A stretch of DNA of 9,747 bases, taken from Albidovulum sp. (GTDB lineage Bacteria; Pseudomonadota; Alphaproteobacteria; Rhodobacterales; Rhodobacteraceae). The DNA lies in assembly GCA_030837785.1 (NCBI GenBank), contig JAUQYA010000049.1, positions 1 through 9,747 of the forward strand, read 5' to 3'. The notes beneath the pieces are model-generated. The model had not been told where the DNA came from. It ran no database searches and was given only the letters and a program-made list of their open reading frames with translations. This document shows positions 1-7,242 of the stretch, piece after piece. Numbering within the stretch: the first letter of the stretch is position 1; every line of letters starts with the position of its first letter. The translations under genes were made by a program, and so were the position numbers.

Positions 1-456
1 GCGGTCGGTCATGTTGTCGGCCTCCTCGACCAGAAGGCTCGACCGCTGGCCGTCCACCATGAATTCGAGCTTGCCCGGCACCGGGTCCACGGCAAGCTGC
101 ACGGCGGTCGCGTCACGCTTGTTGACGCCCTTGATCTTGGCATAGTTGACCGGGTTCGGCTCGATCAGCAGCCCGCGCCAGCCGTAGCGCTTCTCGAGAA
201 TGTAGGTGTTGGAATCGTTGAACCCGTCGGCCGCGCCCATCTCGACGAAGAAGCCGTTGCGCTTGCCGGCGAAGACCTCGTTGATCACCCAGAGATCCTG
301 GCCCCGGTCCGACACGCTTTTCGGCTCGTAGCCGAGATTGTCCATCGCAAAGCGCATGGAGCGGTTCTTGGTCACGACCATCGCGATATAGCCCCAATAG
401 GCGGGCTTTTGCAGGATCGGAAATTTCTCGACCTGTCGTGCAATCAAATCCTTCAT
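1..456 (-). CDS. FkbM-family SAM-dependent methyltransferase, N-terminal part (runs off window)
   Basis: The frame is open from an ATG at 456 to the window edge and gives 152 residues, with the 3' end missing. Residues 69-78 read FFVEMGAADG, a Rossmann SAM-binding loop, followed by a SNTYILEK segment and then GWRGLLIEPNP at about 92-102, whose acidic residue (Glu99) would contact the SAM ribose. This order is typical of the FkbM methyltransferase family, which O-methylates sugars, polyketides or related glycans. A GGAG ribosome site lies 6 nt before the ATG. A longer-looking overlapping frame starting at 463 lacks these motifs and is a shadow. The gene follows the membrane protein at 518-2482 by 61 nt on the same strand and is probably co-transcribed with it, which suggests a role in modifying a cell-surface glycan. 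The acceptor substrate cannot be told from the sequence. Confidence 0.88.
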   Translation of the reverse strand, partial: MKDLIARQVEKFPILQKPAYWGYIAMVVTKNRSMRFAMDNLGYEPKSVSDRGQDLWVINEVFAGKRNGFFVEMGAADGFNDSNTYILEKRYGWRGLLIEPNPVNYAKIKGVNKRDATAVQLAVDPVPGKLEFMVDGQRSSLLVEEADNMTDR

Positions 457-517
457 CTCTCACTCCGTATGCCGCGCCCGGAAAATCCCGGCCCGGGTGC
501 CTCTCTGCCGTTCGAAT

Positions 518-2482
518 TCATCGCAACCCGGCCAGTCGCGCCAGATCCCAGACCGGTTTCGGCCCCTGCCGGACACCGTGGCCGAAGATCGATTCCCGCG
601 GAACCCGATAGAGGTCCGCGATCGTCGTGGGAAGCCCGGTCCTGAGCCGGTCCGCCTGATAGACGGCGGCGTCGCGGGCGAGGAGCACGAAGCCCGCATC
701 CTCAGGCCCCGCGATCACCACCTCGCCGGGCGCGCGCGCCGCCACTTCCGGCACGATGCGATAGTCGGCGCCGCCCGCGGCAGGTTTGGCCAGGTGCATG
801 TGGACATAGGTCGCGAGCCGCTCCATGCCGTAGCCTTCCGCGATCTCGCGGTCGGTCCAGCGCGGCGGAAAGGCCGCGGACAGAAGTCCGGTGGTCACCG
901 CCATCTGCCGAAGGTCGAGCGGGTCCGGCGCGGCATCGGGAAAGGCGATGCGCGCGGCGAAGTCACGGGTATGGGTGAAGGGGCGGATGGTCTCGGGCGC
1001 ACTGGCCCAGGCCCCTGCCCCAAGCCCGGCGAACGCCGCGGCGAGTGCGGGCAGCGGTGCGGCGCGTACCGGCCTCAGCCGCCAGAAGACGATCAGCGGC
1101 AGAAGTGCCGCGGGGGCGAAGTGATGCGGCAGGATGCGGTAGGCCTGGACATAGAAGAACAGCACATAGATCACCGTCGTGAGCGTTAGCACCCGCGACA
1201 GCCGGTCCTGCCAGCGCCAGGCCAGCAGCGCCAGCCCCGGCAGGATGCCGGCGGGCAGCAGCCAGAAGAGCAGGCGCGGGGTCTCGAACGGGGTCACGAA
1301 GCGCAGCCGGCGCAGAATCTCGCCCGCGCCGAATTCGCCGCCGACGCGCGTGACGCCCGCCGCCTCGAGCGCCACCATCGCCGCCGAGGCGCCCGCCGAG
1401 ACACCAAGCGCGATCAGCCCGCCGACGATCACGTCGCGGAACGGCCAGGGCCGGGTCAGCAGGAAATGGGAGCCGAGAAAGAAACCCACGAGCAGCAATC
1501 CGTTTGGCGCCGACAACAATCCCAAGGTCGAAACCGCGGCCATCGGGACGAGCCGCCGTTCGAGAAAGAACAGAACGTACCCCAGAAAGCCAAGCACTAT
1601 GAGCGGTTCGCGCGCGAGCGGGAGCGCAATGTCCGCGATGTAGGGACCATAGGACGTATTGAAGGCCATTACGAAGGAAAACAGGAACAGGGCCGCGCCA
1701 AGCCCGATGACGGCTTCGGGCCGAGTCTTGCCCCCCTGGTCGCGCAGGAACGACAGCATCACGCCCGCCAGAACCGCGAGGCCGGGCAGGAAGGTCAGGC
1801 GCACCGACGCCTCGGTCGCGCCGAAGAAGCGGACGATGCCGGTCTGCAGGAACGCCTCGCTCATCATCGTGGTGGATGGATAGCCCGTCGTCTCGGTCGC
1901 CCCGGCTGGCCAGAACGGCAGCCCGCGCTCGATGAAGAGCATCGTGTTGAGAAGCGCGTGCGCCCCGTCGTCGTTGAGCGAATCCCAGTAGAATTTCGGC
2001 CCGAAGGACACAAGAAACGCCGCCGGCAGAGCGATCATCAGCGCCACGTCCCATCCCCTGCCCGCCAGAAGCGCCGGCACGCCCCCGCGGGCGAGCAGCA
2101 CAAGGCCCGGCAGGCAGGCGGCAAGCAGCATCACGACATAGGCCGGCCCGGTGATCGGAATGCCGAGGGCAGCCTGCACGAGTGCCGCGAGCGTGGGCAC
2201 GCCGAAGAGCGAAAGCGTGAAGCCCTTGACGAGCCAGTGCTCGAAACGGTCGGCGGGCCGGGCGGCGGCCAGCATCAGCAGAAGGCCCGGCGCGAGAAAC
2301 AGGGCCGAGGCAGCGAGCGCCACCACCGGCACCCAGACCTGGAGGAAGAGCGCATCGGCGGGGATGAAATAGGGCTGCGGCCCCGCCGCGAGCGGGACGA
2401 GGTCGGCAAGCTCTCGCCCGATGCCGTGCCCCGCCCAGACGATGCCCCCGAGCGCCGCAAGCACCAGACCCCATCGCAGCAT
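518..2482 (-). CDS. Polytopic inner-membrane protein, unrecognised; possibly a GT-C-like glycosyltransferase
   Basis: The protein has 654 residues. ATG at 2482 is preferred over an in-frame GTG at 2488 because GAGG sits 6 nt before the ATG but directly abuts the GTG. About 13-14 hydrophobic segments cover residues 1-495; a soluble, probably periplasmic, C-terminal domain of about 160 residues follows. A conspicuous polar loop after the fifth segment (about 161-205) carries WDSLNDDG at 166-173 and later FWPAG and GYPSTT. Another loop has a His pair near 453-454. Many membrane segments, an acidic extracytoplasmic loop and a C-terminal soluble domain resemble the GT-C fold of polyprenyl-phosphate-sugar-dependent glycosyltransferases, but I do not recognise a named family, so this is inference. 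The downstream FkbM methyltransferase gene supports a glycan role. Base composition matches the neighbours, so there is no sign of recent transfer. Confidence 0.85.
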   Translation of the reverse strand: MLRWGLVLAALGGIVWAGHGIGRELADLVPLAAGPQPYFIPADALFLQVWVPVVALAASALFLAPGLLLMLAAARPADRFEHWLVKGFTLSLFGVPTLAALVQAALGIPITGPAYVVMLLAACLPGLVLLARGGVPALLAGRGWDVALMIALPAAFLVSFGPKFYWDSLNDDGAHALLNTMLFIERGLPFWPAGATETTGYPSTTMMSEAFLQTGIVRFFGATEASVRLTFLPGLAVLAGVMLSFLRDQGGKTRPEAVIGLGAALFLFSFVMAFNTSYGPYIADIALPLAREPLIVLGFLGYVLFFLERRLVPMAAVSTLGLLSAPNGLLLVGFFLGSHFLLTRPWPFRDVIVGGLIALGVSAGASAAMVALEAAGVTRVGGEFGAGEILRRLRFVTPFETPRLLFWLLPAGILPGLALLAWRWQDRLSRVLTLTTVIYVLFFYVQAYRILPHHFAPAALLPLIVFWRLRPVRAAPLPALAAAFAGLGAGAWASAPETIRPFTHTRDFAARIAFPDAAPDPLDLRQMAVTTGLLSAAFPPRWTDREIAEGYGMERLATYVHMHLAKPAAGGADYRIVPEVAARAPGEVVIAGPEDAGFVLLARDAAVYQADRLRTGLPTTIADLYRVPRESIFGHGVRQGPKPVWDLARLAGLR

Positions 2483-2591
2483 CGCCACCCTCGCCGTTTG
2501 ACACCCCTATGCCGGGCACGCGTTCATCGCACATTGCGGCGGGACAGGAAAAGTGGGGAATCTCCGCCCCCTGACCGGTCCGGCGCGCGGT

Positions 2592-2607
2592 TGACGCAAC
2601 GGCGTCA
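2592..2607. promoter_or_regulatory. Candidate operator palindrome TGACGC-N4-GCGTCA
   Basis: Perfect 6-bp inverted half-sites separated by AACG lie in the 209-bp divergent region, just upstream of the candidate takQM promoter. A second, wider inverted repeat, CCGGTCCG (2575-2582) and CGGACCGG (2624-2631), encloses it. The arrangement suits a dimeric transcription factor acting on takQM, on the divergent membrane-protein gene, or on both. No regulator gene lies in the window, so the protein is unknown. The palindrome could also arise by chance in GC-rich DNA. Confidence 0.4.
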
Positions 2608-2619
2608 CCCAATCGAGGT

Positions 2620-2648
2620 TAGACGGACCGGAGCCGAGCCACTATAAC
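2620..2648 (+). promoter_or_regulatory. Candidate sigma-70 promoter of takQM
   Basis: TAGACG (2620-2625, 4 of 6 matches to TTGACA) and TATAAC (2643-2648, 5 of 6 matches to TATAAT) are separated by 17 nt. Transcription would start near 2655, giving a leader of about 37 nt before the takQ ATG, with a strong GGGGAGG ribosome site at 2681-2687. The -10 box stands out as the only AT-rich hexamer nearby. A TTGACG at 2591-2596 has no -10 box at proper distance. Confidence 0.45.
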
Positions 2649-2691
2649 GCCTGCAAGGGAACGAAGGCGCAGGACAAACAGGGGAGGTCAC

Positions 2692-3276
2692 ATGCAAGTC
2701 TTCCTGGCGCTGTCGCGCCTGATCGACCGCATCACCGAGGCGGTCGGCAAGTCGGTCGCCTGGCTCATCCTGATCGCCATCGTCGTTTCCGCCGCGAACG
2801 CCGTCATCCGCAAGGTGTTCAGCGTCTCGTCTAACGCCTGGCTCGAACTGCAGTGGTATCTTTACGGCGCGGCCTTCCTTCTGGCCGCCGCCTACACGCT
2901 GAAGCAGAACGAACATATCCGCATCGACATCGTCTACGGGATGTTCAGCCGGAGAACGCAGCACTGGATCGACCTCGTCGGCCACGTCGTCTTCCTGATG
3001 CCCTTCGCGATCCTGATGATTGTCTATTTCGTCCCCTATCTCGGCCAGTCGATCCGCTCCGGCGAGGTGTCGAACAACGCCGGCGGCCTGCCGCTCTGGC
3101 CGGCAAAATCGCTTCTCCTGATCGGCTTCGGCCTTCTCGCCGTCCAGGGCCTCTCCGAGATCATCAAGAAGATCGCCGTGATGCGCGGGCTGATCCCCGA
3201 CCCGATCCCCTTCGTCTCGGCCCATTCGGCGGCCGAGCAGGAGGCGGAAACGCTGGCCGGGGAGATCCGCAAATGA
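2692..3276 (+). CDS. takQ: TRAP transporter small permease subunit (DctQ type), TakQ-like
   Basis: The protein has 194 residues and four hydrophobic segments at about 20-40, 53-70, 93-115 and 137-157. The loop NEHIRIDI at 73-80 after the second segment is the typical DctQ signature region. The subunit forms a complex with the large permease in the inner membrane and is needed for sodium-driven, binding-protein-dependent uptake of organic acids. ATG at 2692 is preceded by GGGGAGG with a 4-nt gap. The stop codon overlaps the start of the large subunit gene by 4 nt (ATGA), so translation is coupled. The takQ name rests on pairing with the TakP-like binding protein encoded at 5228-6334. The family assignment is firm; the symbol is inferred from context. 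Confidence 0.9.
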   Translation: MQVFLALSRLIDRITEAVGKSVAWLILIAIVVSAANAVIRKVFSVSSNAWLELQWYLYGAAFLLAAAYTLKQNEHIRIDIVYGMFSRRTQHWIDLVGHVVFLMPFAILMIVYFVPYLGQSIRSGEVSNNAGGLPLWPAKSLLLIGFGLLAVQGLSEIIKKIAVMRGLIPDPIPFVSAHSAAEQEAETLAGEIRK

Positions 3277-5105
3277 TGGAGTTCATCGCGCTGAACATGG
3301 CGCCGATCATGTTCGCCTCGCTCGTGGTGTTCCTTCTTCTCGGCTATCCGGTCGCCTTCTCGCTCGCCGCGAACGGGCTTCTGTTCTTCTTCATCGGGGT
3401 GGAGCTTGCGCCGCTGTCGGAAGGGGCGATCAACCTGAGCTGGCCCTTGCTCAACACCATGCCGTCGCGGCTCTGGGGGCTTTTGTCGAACGAGACGCTG
3501 CTGGCCATCCCCTTCTTCACCTTCATGGGCATCGTGCTGGAACGAAGCGGCATGGCCGAGGACCTTCTGGACACGATCGGCCAGCTCTTCGGCCCGGTGC
3601 GCGGCGGGCTTGCCTATGCGGTGATCTTCGTCGGCGCGCTTCTGGCCGCGACGACCGGCGTCGTCGCCGCGAGCGTCATCGCGATGGGGCTCATCTCGCT
3701 GCCGATCATGCTGCGCTATGGCTACGACCGGCGCGTCGCCTCGGGGGTGATCGCCGCTTCGGGAACGCTGGCGCAGATCATCCCGCCCTCGCTGGTCCTC
3801 ATCGTGCTGGCCGACCAGCTCGGCCGGTCGGTCGGCGACATGTACACCGGCGCGATGATCCCCGGCCTCACCCTGACCGGGCTCTATGTCGTCTACATCC
3901 TCATCCTGTCGATCCTGCGCCCCGCCTGGGTGCCGGCCCTGCCGAAGGAGGCGCGCACCCTCGGGTCGGGCGTGCCGTCGCTCATCGTCGCCATCGCTGC
4001 GGCCGTGGCGATCGCCTACGCGAGCCACGTCTGGCTGACGCCGACGCAGGGAAAGGACGCCGACATCCTTGGCGCCGTCGTGGGGATCGTCACGATCTAC
4101 CTCTTCACCATCGCCGACAGGGCGCTCGGGCTGGGGCTGATGTCGCGGCTGGCCCAGCAGGTGATCATCGTCCTGATCCCGCCGCTGACACTGATCTTCC
4201 TCGTGCTCGGCACCATCTTCCTCGGCATCGCCACGCCGACCGAGGGCGGCGCGATGGGGGCGGTCGGCGCGCTGGTCCTGGCCGCGATCAAGCGCCGGCT
4301 GACCCTGGAGGTCGTCACCCAGGCGCTGACGGCCACCACCCGGCTTTCGGCCTTCGTGATGTTCATCCTGATCGGCGCGCGGGTCTTTTCGCTGACCTTC
4401 TACGGGGTCAATGGCCACGTCTGGGTCGAACACCTGCTGGTCTCGCTGCCGGGGGGGCAGACCGGCTTTCTCGTCTGGGTGTCGGTGCTGGTGTTCCTTC
4501 TGGCCTTCTTCCTCGACTTCTTCGAGCTTGCCTTCATCATCGTGCCGCTCTTGGCGCCGGCGGCCGAAAGCCTTGGCATCGACCTGATCTGGTTCGGGGT
4601 GATCCTGGGCGTGAACATGCAGACCAGCTTCATGCACCCGCCCTTCGGCTTCGCGCTCTTCTACCTGCGGTCGGTGGCGCCGAGGGTGCCCTATGCCGAC
4701 AAGGTCACCGGGCGGACGATGGCGCCGGTCACGACGGGGCAGATCTACTGGGGCGCGGTGCCCTTCGTCTTCATCCAGCTGGTGATGATCGGACTCGTCA
4801 TCGCCTTCCCGCAGATGGTGATGCACTACAAGGGCCCGGTGGTCGACACGACGAACGTGAAGATCGAACTGCCCGGGCTGGGCGGAGGACTGGGCGGCGG
4901 GCTGGGGGGCGGTCTCGGCGGCGGGCTCGGCCAGCAGCCCGGGGCGACCCAGCCGGCCCCCGCGCAGCCGGGCACCTCGGCACAACCGGGGGCGCTTGGC
5001 CAGCCCCCGGCTCTCGGCCAGCCCGGATCGCTTGGTCAGCCGGGCGCGCTTGTGCCCGCCGCGCCGGCGCCGGCGCCCGCTGATCCGGCCGCACCGTCCG
5101 ACTGA
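3273..5105 (+). CDS. takM: TRAP transporter large permease subunit (DctM type), TakM-like, with repeat-rich C-terminal tail
   Basis: The protein has 610 residues and is the sodium-coupled transport channel of the TRAP system. ATG at 3273 overlaps the takQ stop and has GGAG 8 nt upstream; the next ATG at 3276 is less well spaced. DctM motifs appear in order: SGTLAQIIPPS at 163-173, ATPTEGGAMGA at 320-330 and MHPPFGFALFYLR at 454-466, corresponding to the two inverted repeats with their helical hairpins. Residues about 222-300 hold an insertion with extra membrane segments, as in the longer DctM subfamily that pairs with TakP/FcbT-type binding proteins; standard DctM is about 425-440 residues. 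The last membrane segment ends near 515. From about 533 the chain becomes low-complexity: four LGGG repeats (536-551), then Gln-Pro-Gly and Ala-Pro-rich sequence to the end. This tail is not part of the transport domain. Confidence 0.93.
   Translation: MMEFIALNMAPIMFASLVVFLLLGYPVAFSLAANGLLFFFIGVELAPLSEGAINLSWPLLNTMPSRLWGLLSNETLLAIPFFTFMGIVLERSGMAEDLLDTIGQLFGPVRGGLAYAVIFVGALLAATTGVVAASVIAMGLISLPIMLRYGYDRRVASGVIAASGTLAQIIPPSLVLIVLADQLGRSVGDMYTGAMIPGLTLTGLYVVYILILSILRPAWVPALPKEARTLGSGVPSLIVAIAAAVAIAYASHVWLTPTQGKDADILGAVVGIVTIYLFTIADRALGLGLMSRLAQQVIIVLIPPLTLIFLVLGTIFLGIATPTEGGAMGAVGALVLAAIKRRLTLEVVTQALTATTRLSAFVMFILIGARVFSLTFYGVNGHVWVEHLLVSLPGGQTGFLVWVSVLVFLLAFFLDFFELAFIIVPLLAPAAESLGIDLIWFGVILGVNMQTSFMHPPFGFALFYLRSVAPRVPYADKVTGRTMAPVTTGQIYWGAVPFVFIQLVMIGLVIAFPQMVMHYKGPVVDTTNVKIELPGLGGGLGGGLGGGLGGGLGQQPGATQPAPAQPGTSAQPGALGQPPALGQPGSLGQPGALVPAAPAPAPADPAAPSD
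4878..4925 (+). repeat. takM: In-frame 12-bp tandem repeat encoding four LGGG units
   Basis: Four consecutive 12-nt units encode Leu-Gly-Gly-Gly (residues 536-551 of the large TRAP subunit), and the frame is kept throughout. Third-base variation (GGC, GGA, GGG, GGT; CTG and CTC) shows that the protein sequence is conserved better than the DNA, so the repeat is not a very recent slippage event. Confidence 0.85.
4992..5051 (+). repeat. takM: In-frame 18-bp degenerate repeat encoding (A/S)LGQP(G/P)
   Basis: Three consecutive hexapeptides, ALGQPP, ALGQPG and SLGQPG, followed by AL, lie in the C-terminal tail of the large TRAP subunit at residues 574-593. The DNA units differ at synonymous positions. 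Earlier AQPG and TQPA words at 559-573 look like more decayed copies. Confidence 0.75.
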
Positions 5106-5147
5106 AGACCGCGCTTGCCGGGGCGGGTGGCGCCCGATGCCGCAATG

Positions 5148-5177
5148 AAAAAGCCCCCGGCCGCGCCGCGGCCGGGG
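5148..5177 (-). terminator. Intrinsic terminator of takP, between convergent genes
   Basis: A 10-bp perfect GC stem (5155-5164 with 5168-5177) has a 3-nt loop. On the minus strand it is followed, after GG, by CTTTTT (T run from the A tract 5148-5152), placing it about 50 nt past the takP stop. On the plus strand the stem is followed only by ATTTGTCC, so it may also stop takM transcripts, but less efficiently. It prevents the convergent TRAP genes from transcribing into each other. Confidence 0.85.
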
Positions 5178-5194
5178 ATTTGTCCTCTCCTGCA

Positions 5195-5210
5195 CGCCCC
5201 ATGCGGGGCG
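5195..5210. other. Small hairpin CGCCCC-ATGC-GGGGCG
   Basis: A 6-bp perfect stem with a 4-nt loop lies between the takP stop (5228) and the main terminator. It has no T run on either strand, so it is more likely a 3'-end stabilising or pausing structure than a terminator by itself. Confidence 0.4.
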
Positions 5211-5227
5211 CGCGTGTCACCGGCGGC

Positions 5228-6334
<1,107 letters not shown>

Positions 6335-6371
6335 TGATACCTCCCTGTCGGTGTTGGCGCGTTCCGGAGAT

Positions 6372-6388
6372 CCCCGCGAAGCGCGGGG
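6372..6388. other. Hairpin in the takP upstream region
   Basis: CCCCGCG and CGCGGGG form a 7-bp stem around a 3-nt AAG loop, 37 nt before the takP start on the minus strand. It could lie in the takP mRNA leader and protect or stall it, or end read-through from the upstream gene at 6471-6920. No T run follows on the minus strand, so it is not a classical terminator. Confidence 0.4.
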
Positions 6389-6435
6389 GTGGCAAGACCT
6401 TTGCACGGACCTAACCCCCTGTCCAGACGAAGGGA

Positions 6436-6451
6436 TCGCCCGAAAGGGCGA
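6436..6451 (-). terminator. Weak hairpin after the YdcZ-like gene
   Basis: TCGCCC and GGGCGA form a 6-bp stem with a 4-nt loop (GAAA on plus, TTTC on minus), 19 nt past the stop of the YdcZ-like gene. The following minus-strand bases TCCCTTCGTC are only weakly T-rich. It may attenuate read-through from the YdcZ-like gene into takP, which lies on the same strand 136 nt away. Confidence 0.35.
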
Positions 6452-6470
6452 CGCCGCGTCACCCGTCCCG

Positions 6471-6920
6471 CTAGCCGCGCTGCGCGAGGAAGACGCCGGC
6501 GGCCATCAAGAGGAGCCCCGCCCCGCGCAGCGGCGTCACCTGCCGCACCATCGCACCCATGAGGCCGAACTGGTCGATCACCGCGGCCGAGACGAGCTGG
6601 CCGAGGAGGACGAACATGATCGCGTTTCCGAGCCCGAAGTGCGGCGCGATCCAGGTGACGGAGAGGACGTAGAAGGCGACGAGAAGGCCGCCGAGGAAAA
6701 GATGGCGCGGCTGGTCGGGCGCCGCGGCAAGGGAGGGCGTGCCGCGCGTCGCGATCATCGCCGCGGCGGCGCCGCAGAAGGCGACGGCGAACAGGATCGT
6801 CGCCGCCGCCGCGGGCGAACCGATGCGGCTGCCGAGCCGGGCGTTGAGTGCCGCGAGCACCGGGATCCCGATCCCGGCCAGCGTCATCACCGCGGCGTAT
6901 CTCACTGTCTCGCCGGCCAT
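6471..6920 (-). CDS. DMT-superfamily small membrane protein, YdcZ/DUF606 family
   Basis: The protein has 149 residues, and ATG at 6920 has GGGGAGG 5 nt upstream. Five hydrophobic segments lie at about 8-27, 37-57, 73-90, 96-115 and 131-147. The segment GLGNAIMFVLLGQLVSAAVID (from 96) and the following QFGLMG match the pattern of the YdcZ (DUF606) family of the drug/metabolite transporter superfamily. Family members are about 140-150 residues, half the size of a 10-helix DMT carrier, and probably act as dimers; their substrates are unknown. The gene lies upstream of takP on the same strand (136 nt gap) and is divergent from ilvBN. A functional link to either neighbour is not shown. Confidence 0.85.
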   Translation of the reverse strand: MAGETVRYAAVMTLAGIGIPVLAALNARLGSRIGSPAAAATILFAVAFCGAAAAMIATRGTPSLAAAPDQPRHLFLGGLLVAFYVLSVTWIAPHFGLGNAIMFVLLGQLVSAAVIDQFGLMGAMVRQVTPLRGAGLLLMAAGVFLAQRG

Positions 6921-7135
6921 CCCGTCCTCCCCTGCGTGGTCCCGGGCCGATCCTGCTTCGGCGCGCGACGGCTGTCCACCCGGTGCGGGAACGGCCCCGG
7001 GGTGCCGCCCCGAGGTGCCGCCCCGGGCCCGTCCCGGCACGGCGGAATTCGCGATCTTTCGCGCCCGGCGGGAAAACGCACAGGAAATTGCGCCGGCAGG
7101 CCGGTCCTGCGACACTTTATTCCGGATTTTGCCGG
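6921..7135. other. Divergent intergenic region without a gene
   Basis: This stretch separates the minus-strand YdcZ-like gene from the ilv promoter. I see no credible coding sequence: frames open here are arginine/proline-rich, lack ribosome sites and match nothing. It contains a direct repeat at 7001-7025, short inverted repeats CGCGA-N4-TCGCG (7050-7063) and GCAGG-N5-CCTGC (7096-7110), and an AT-richer patch at about 7113-7130 just upstream of the ilv -35 box that could serve as an UP-like element. Confidence 0.6.
7001..7025. repeat. Two 12-bp direct repeats, GGTGCCGCCCCG
   Basis: Identical 12-mers at 7001-7012 and 7014-7025 are separated by a single A. They lie about 110-135 bp upstream of the ilv -35 box and 80 bp upstream of the YdcZ-like start. 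A protein-binding site is possible, but so is simple local duplication in GC-rich DNA. Confidence 0.6.
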
Positions 7136-7162
7136 TTGACGCCCCCGCGGCGGCTGCATAAT
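7136..7162 (+). promoter_or_regulatory. Promoter of the ilv operon
   Basis: TTGACG (7136-7141, 5 of 6 to consensus) and CATAAT (7157-7162, 5 of 6) are separated by 15 nt, shorter than the ideal 17. Transcription would begin near 7169-7171, about 10 nt before the leader-peptide ribosome site AAGGAG (7180-7185). A perfect 7-bp inverted repeat, GCGGCGG (7147-7153) and CCGCCGC (7165-7171), brackets the -10 box and could be an operator. Confidence 0.65.
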
Positions 7163-7194
7163 GTCCGCCGCAGAGCAGCAAGGAGTTGCGGGTG

Positions 7195-7242
7195 ATGACC
7201 CCGGTCCTGGTAGTTATTGAGGTTTGGCGCATGGGCCGGTGA
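7195..7242 (+). CDS. ilvL: ilv leader peptide (branched-chain amino-acid attenuator peptide)
   Basis: This ORF of 15 codons reads MTPVLVVIEVWRMGR. Codons 4-8 and 10 are Val, Leu, Val, Val, Ile and Val, the three end products of the pathway run by the downstream enzymes. AAGGAG at 7180-7185 lies 9 nt before the ATG; an in-frame GTG at 7192, 6 nt from AAGGAG, is an alternative start giving one more residue. The Val and Ile codons include GTA, GTT (twice) and ATT, which are scarce in neighbouring genes. The peptide itself probably has no function: the ribosome's progress along these codons senses charged tRNA levels and selects between RNA hairpins in the attenuator at 7201-7294. Confidence 0.9.
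   Translation: MTPVLVVIEVWRMGR

Noticed and set aside
963..2612. 549-codon open frame on the minus strand, over the membrane protein gene
   Set aside because: It is out of frame with the membrane protein, Arg/Ala/Gly-rich, without domain motifs; a GC-rich shadow frame.
1466..2647. 393-codon open frame on the plus strand
   Set aside because: It is antisense to the membrane protein gene, with an Arg/Glu/His-rich composition and no ribosome site.
2853..3272. Upstream extension of the takM frame to 2853
   Set aside because: The extension lies inside takQ in another frame and reads as Arg/Pro-rich noise; the coupled ATG at 3273 has a ribosome site and begins the DctM homology.
3036..5195. 719-codon open frame on the minus strand
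   Set aside because: It is antisense to takQM, with an extreme Arg/Asp/His/Gln composition typical of the complement of membrane-protein codons.
6335..6406. Longer N-terminus of takP
   Set aside because: It would put residues before the Tat motif and span the hairpin at 6372-6388; GGGAGG is correctly placed only for the GTG at 6334.
6395..6440. Minus-strand promoter for takP with a TGGACA -35 box
   Set aside because: TGGACA is a good -35 match, but the hexamer 17 nt downstream is AAAGGT, a poor -10, so I do not call it.
6902..7159. 85-codon minus-strand frame upstream of the YdcZ-like gene
   Set aside because: It is Arg/Pro/Gly-rich, has no ribosome site, overlaps the start of the YdcZ-like gene and its promoter region, and matches no family.
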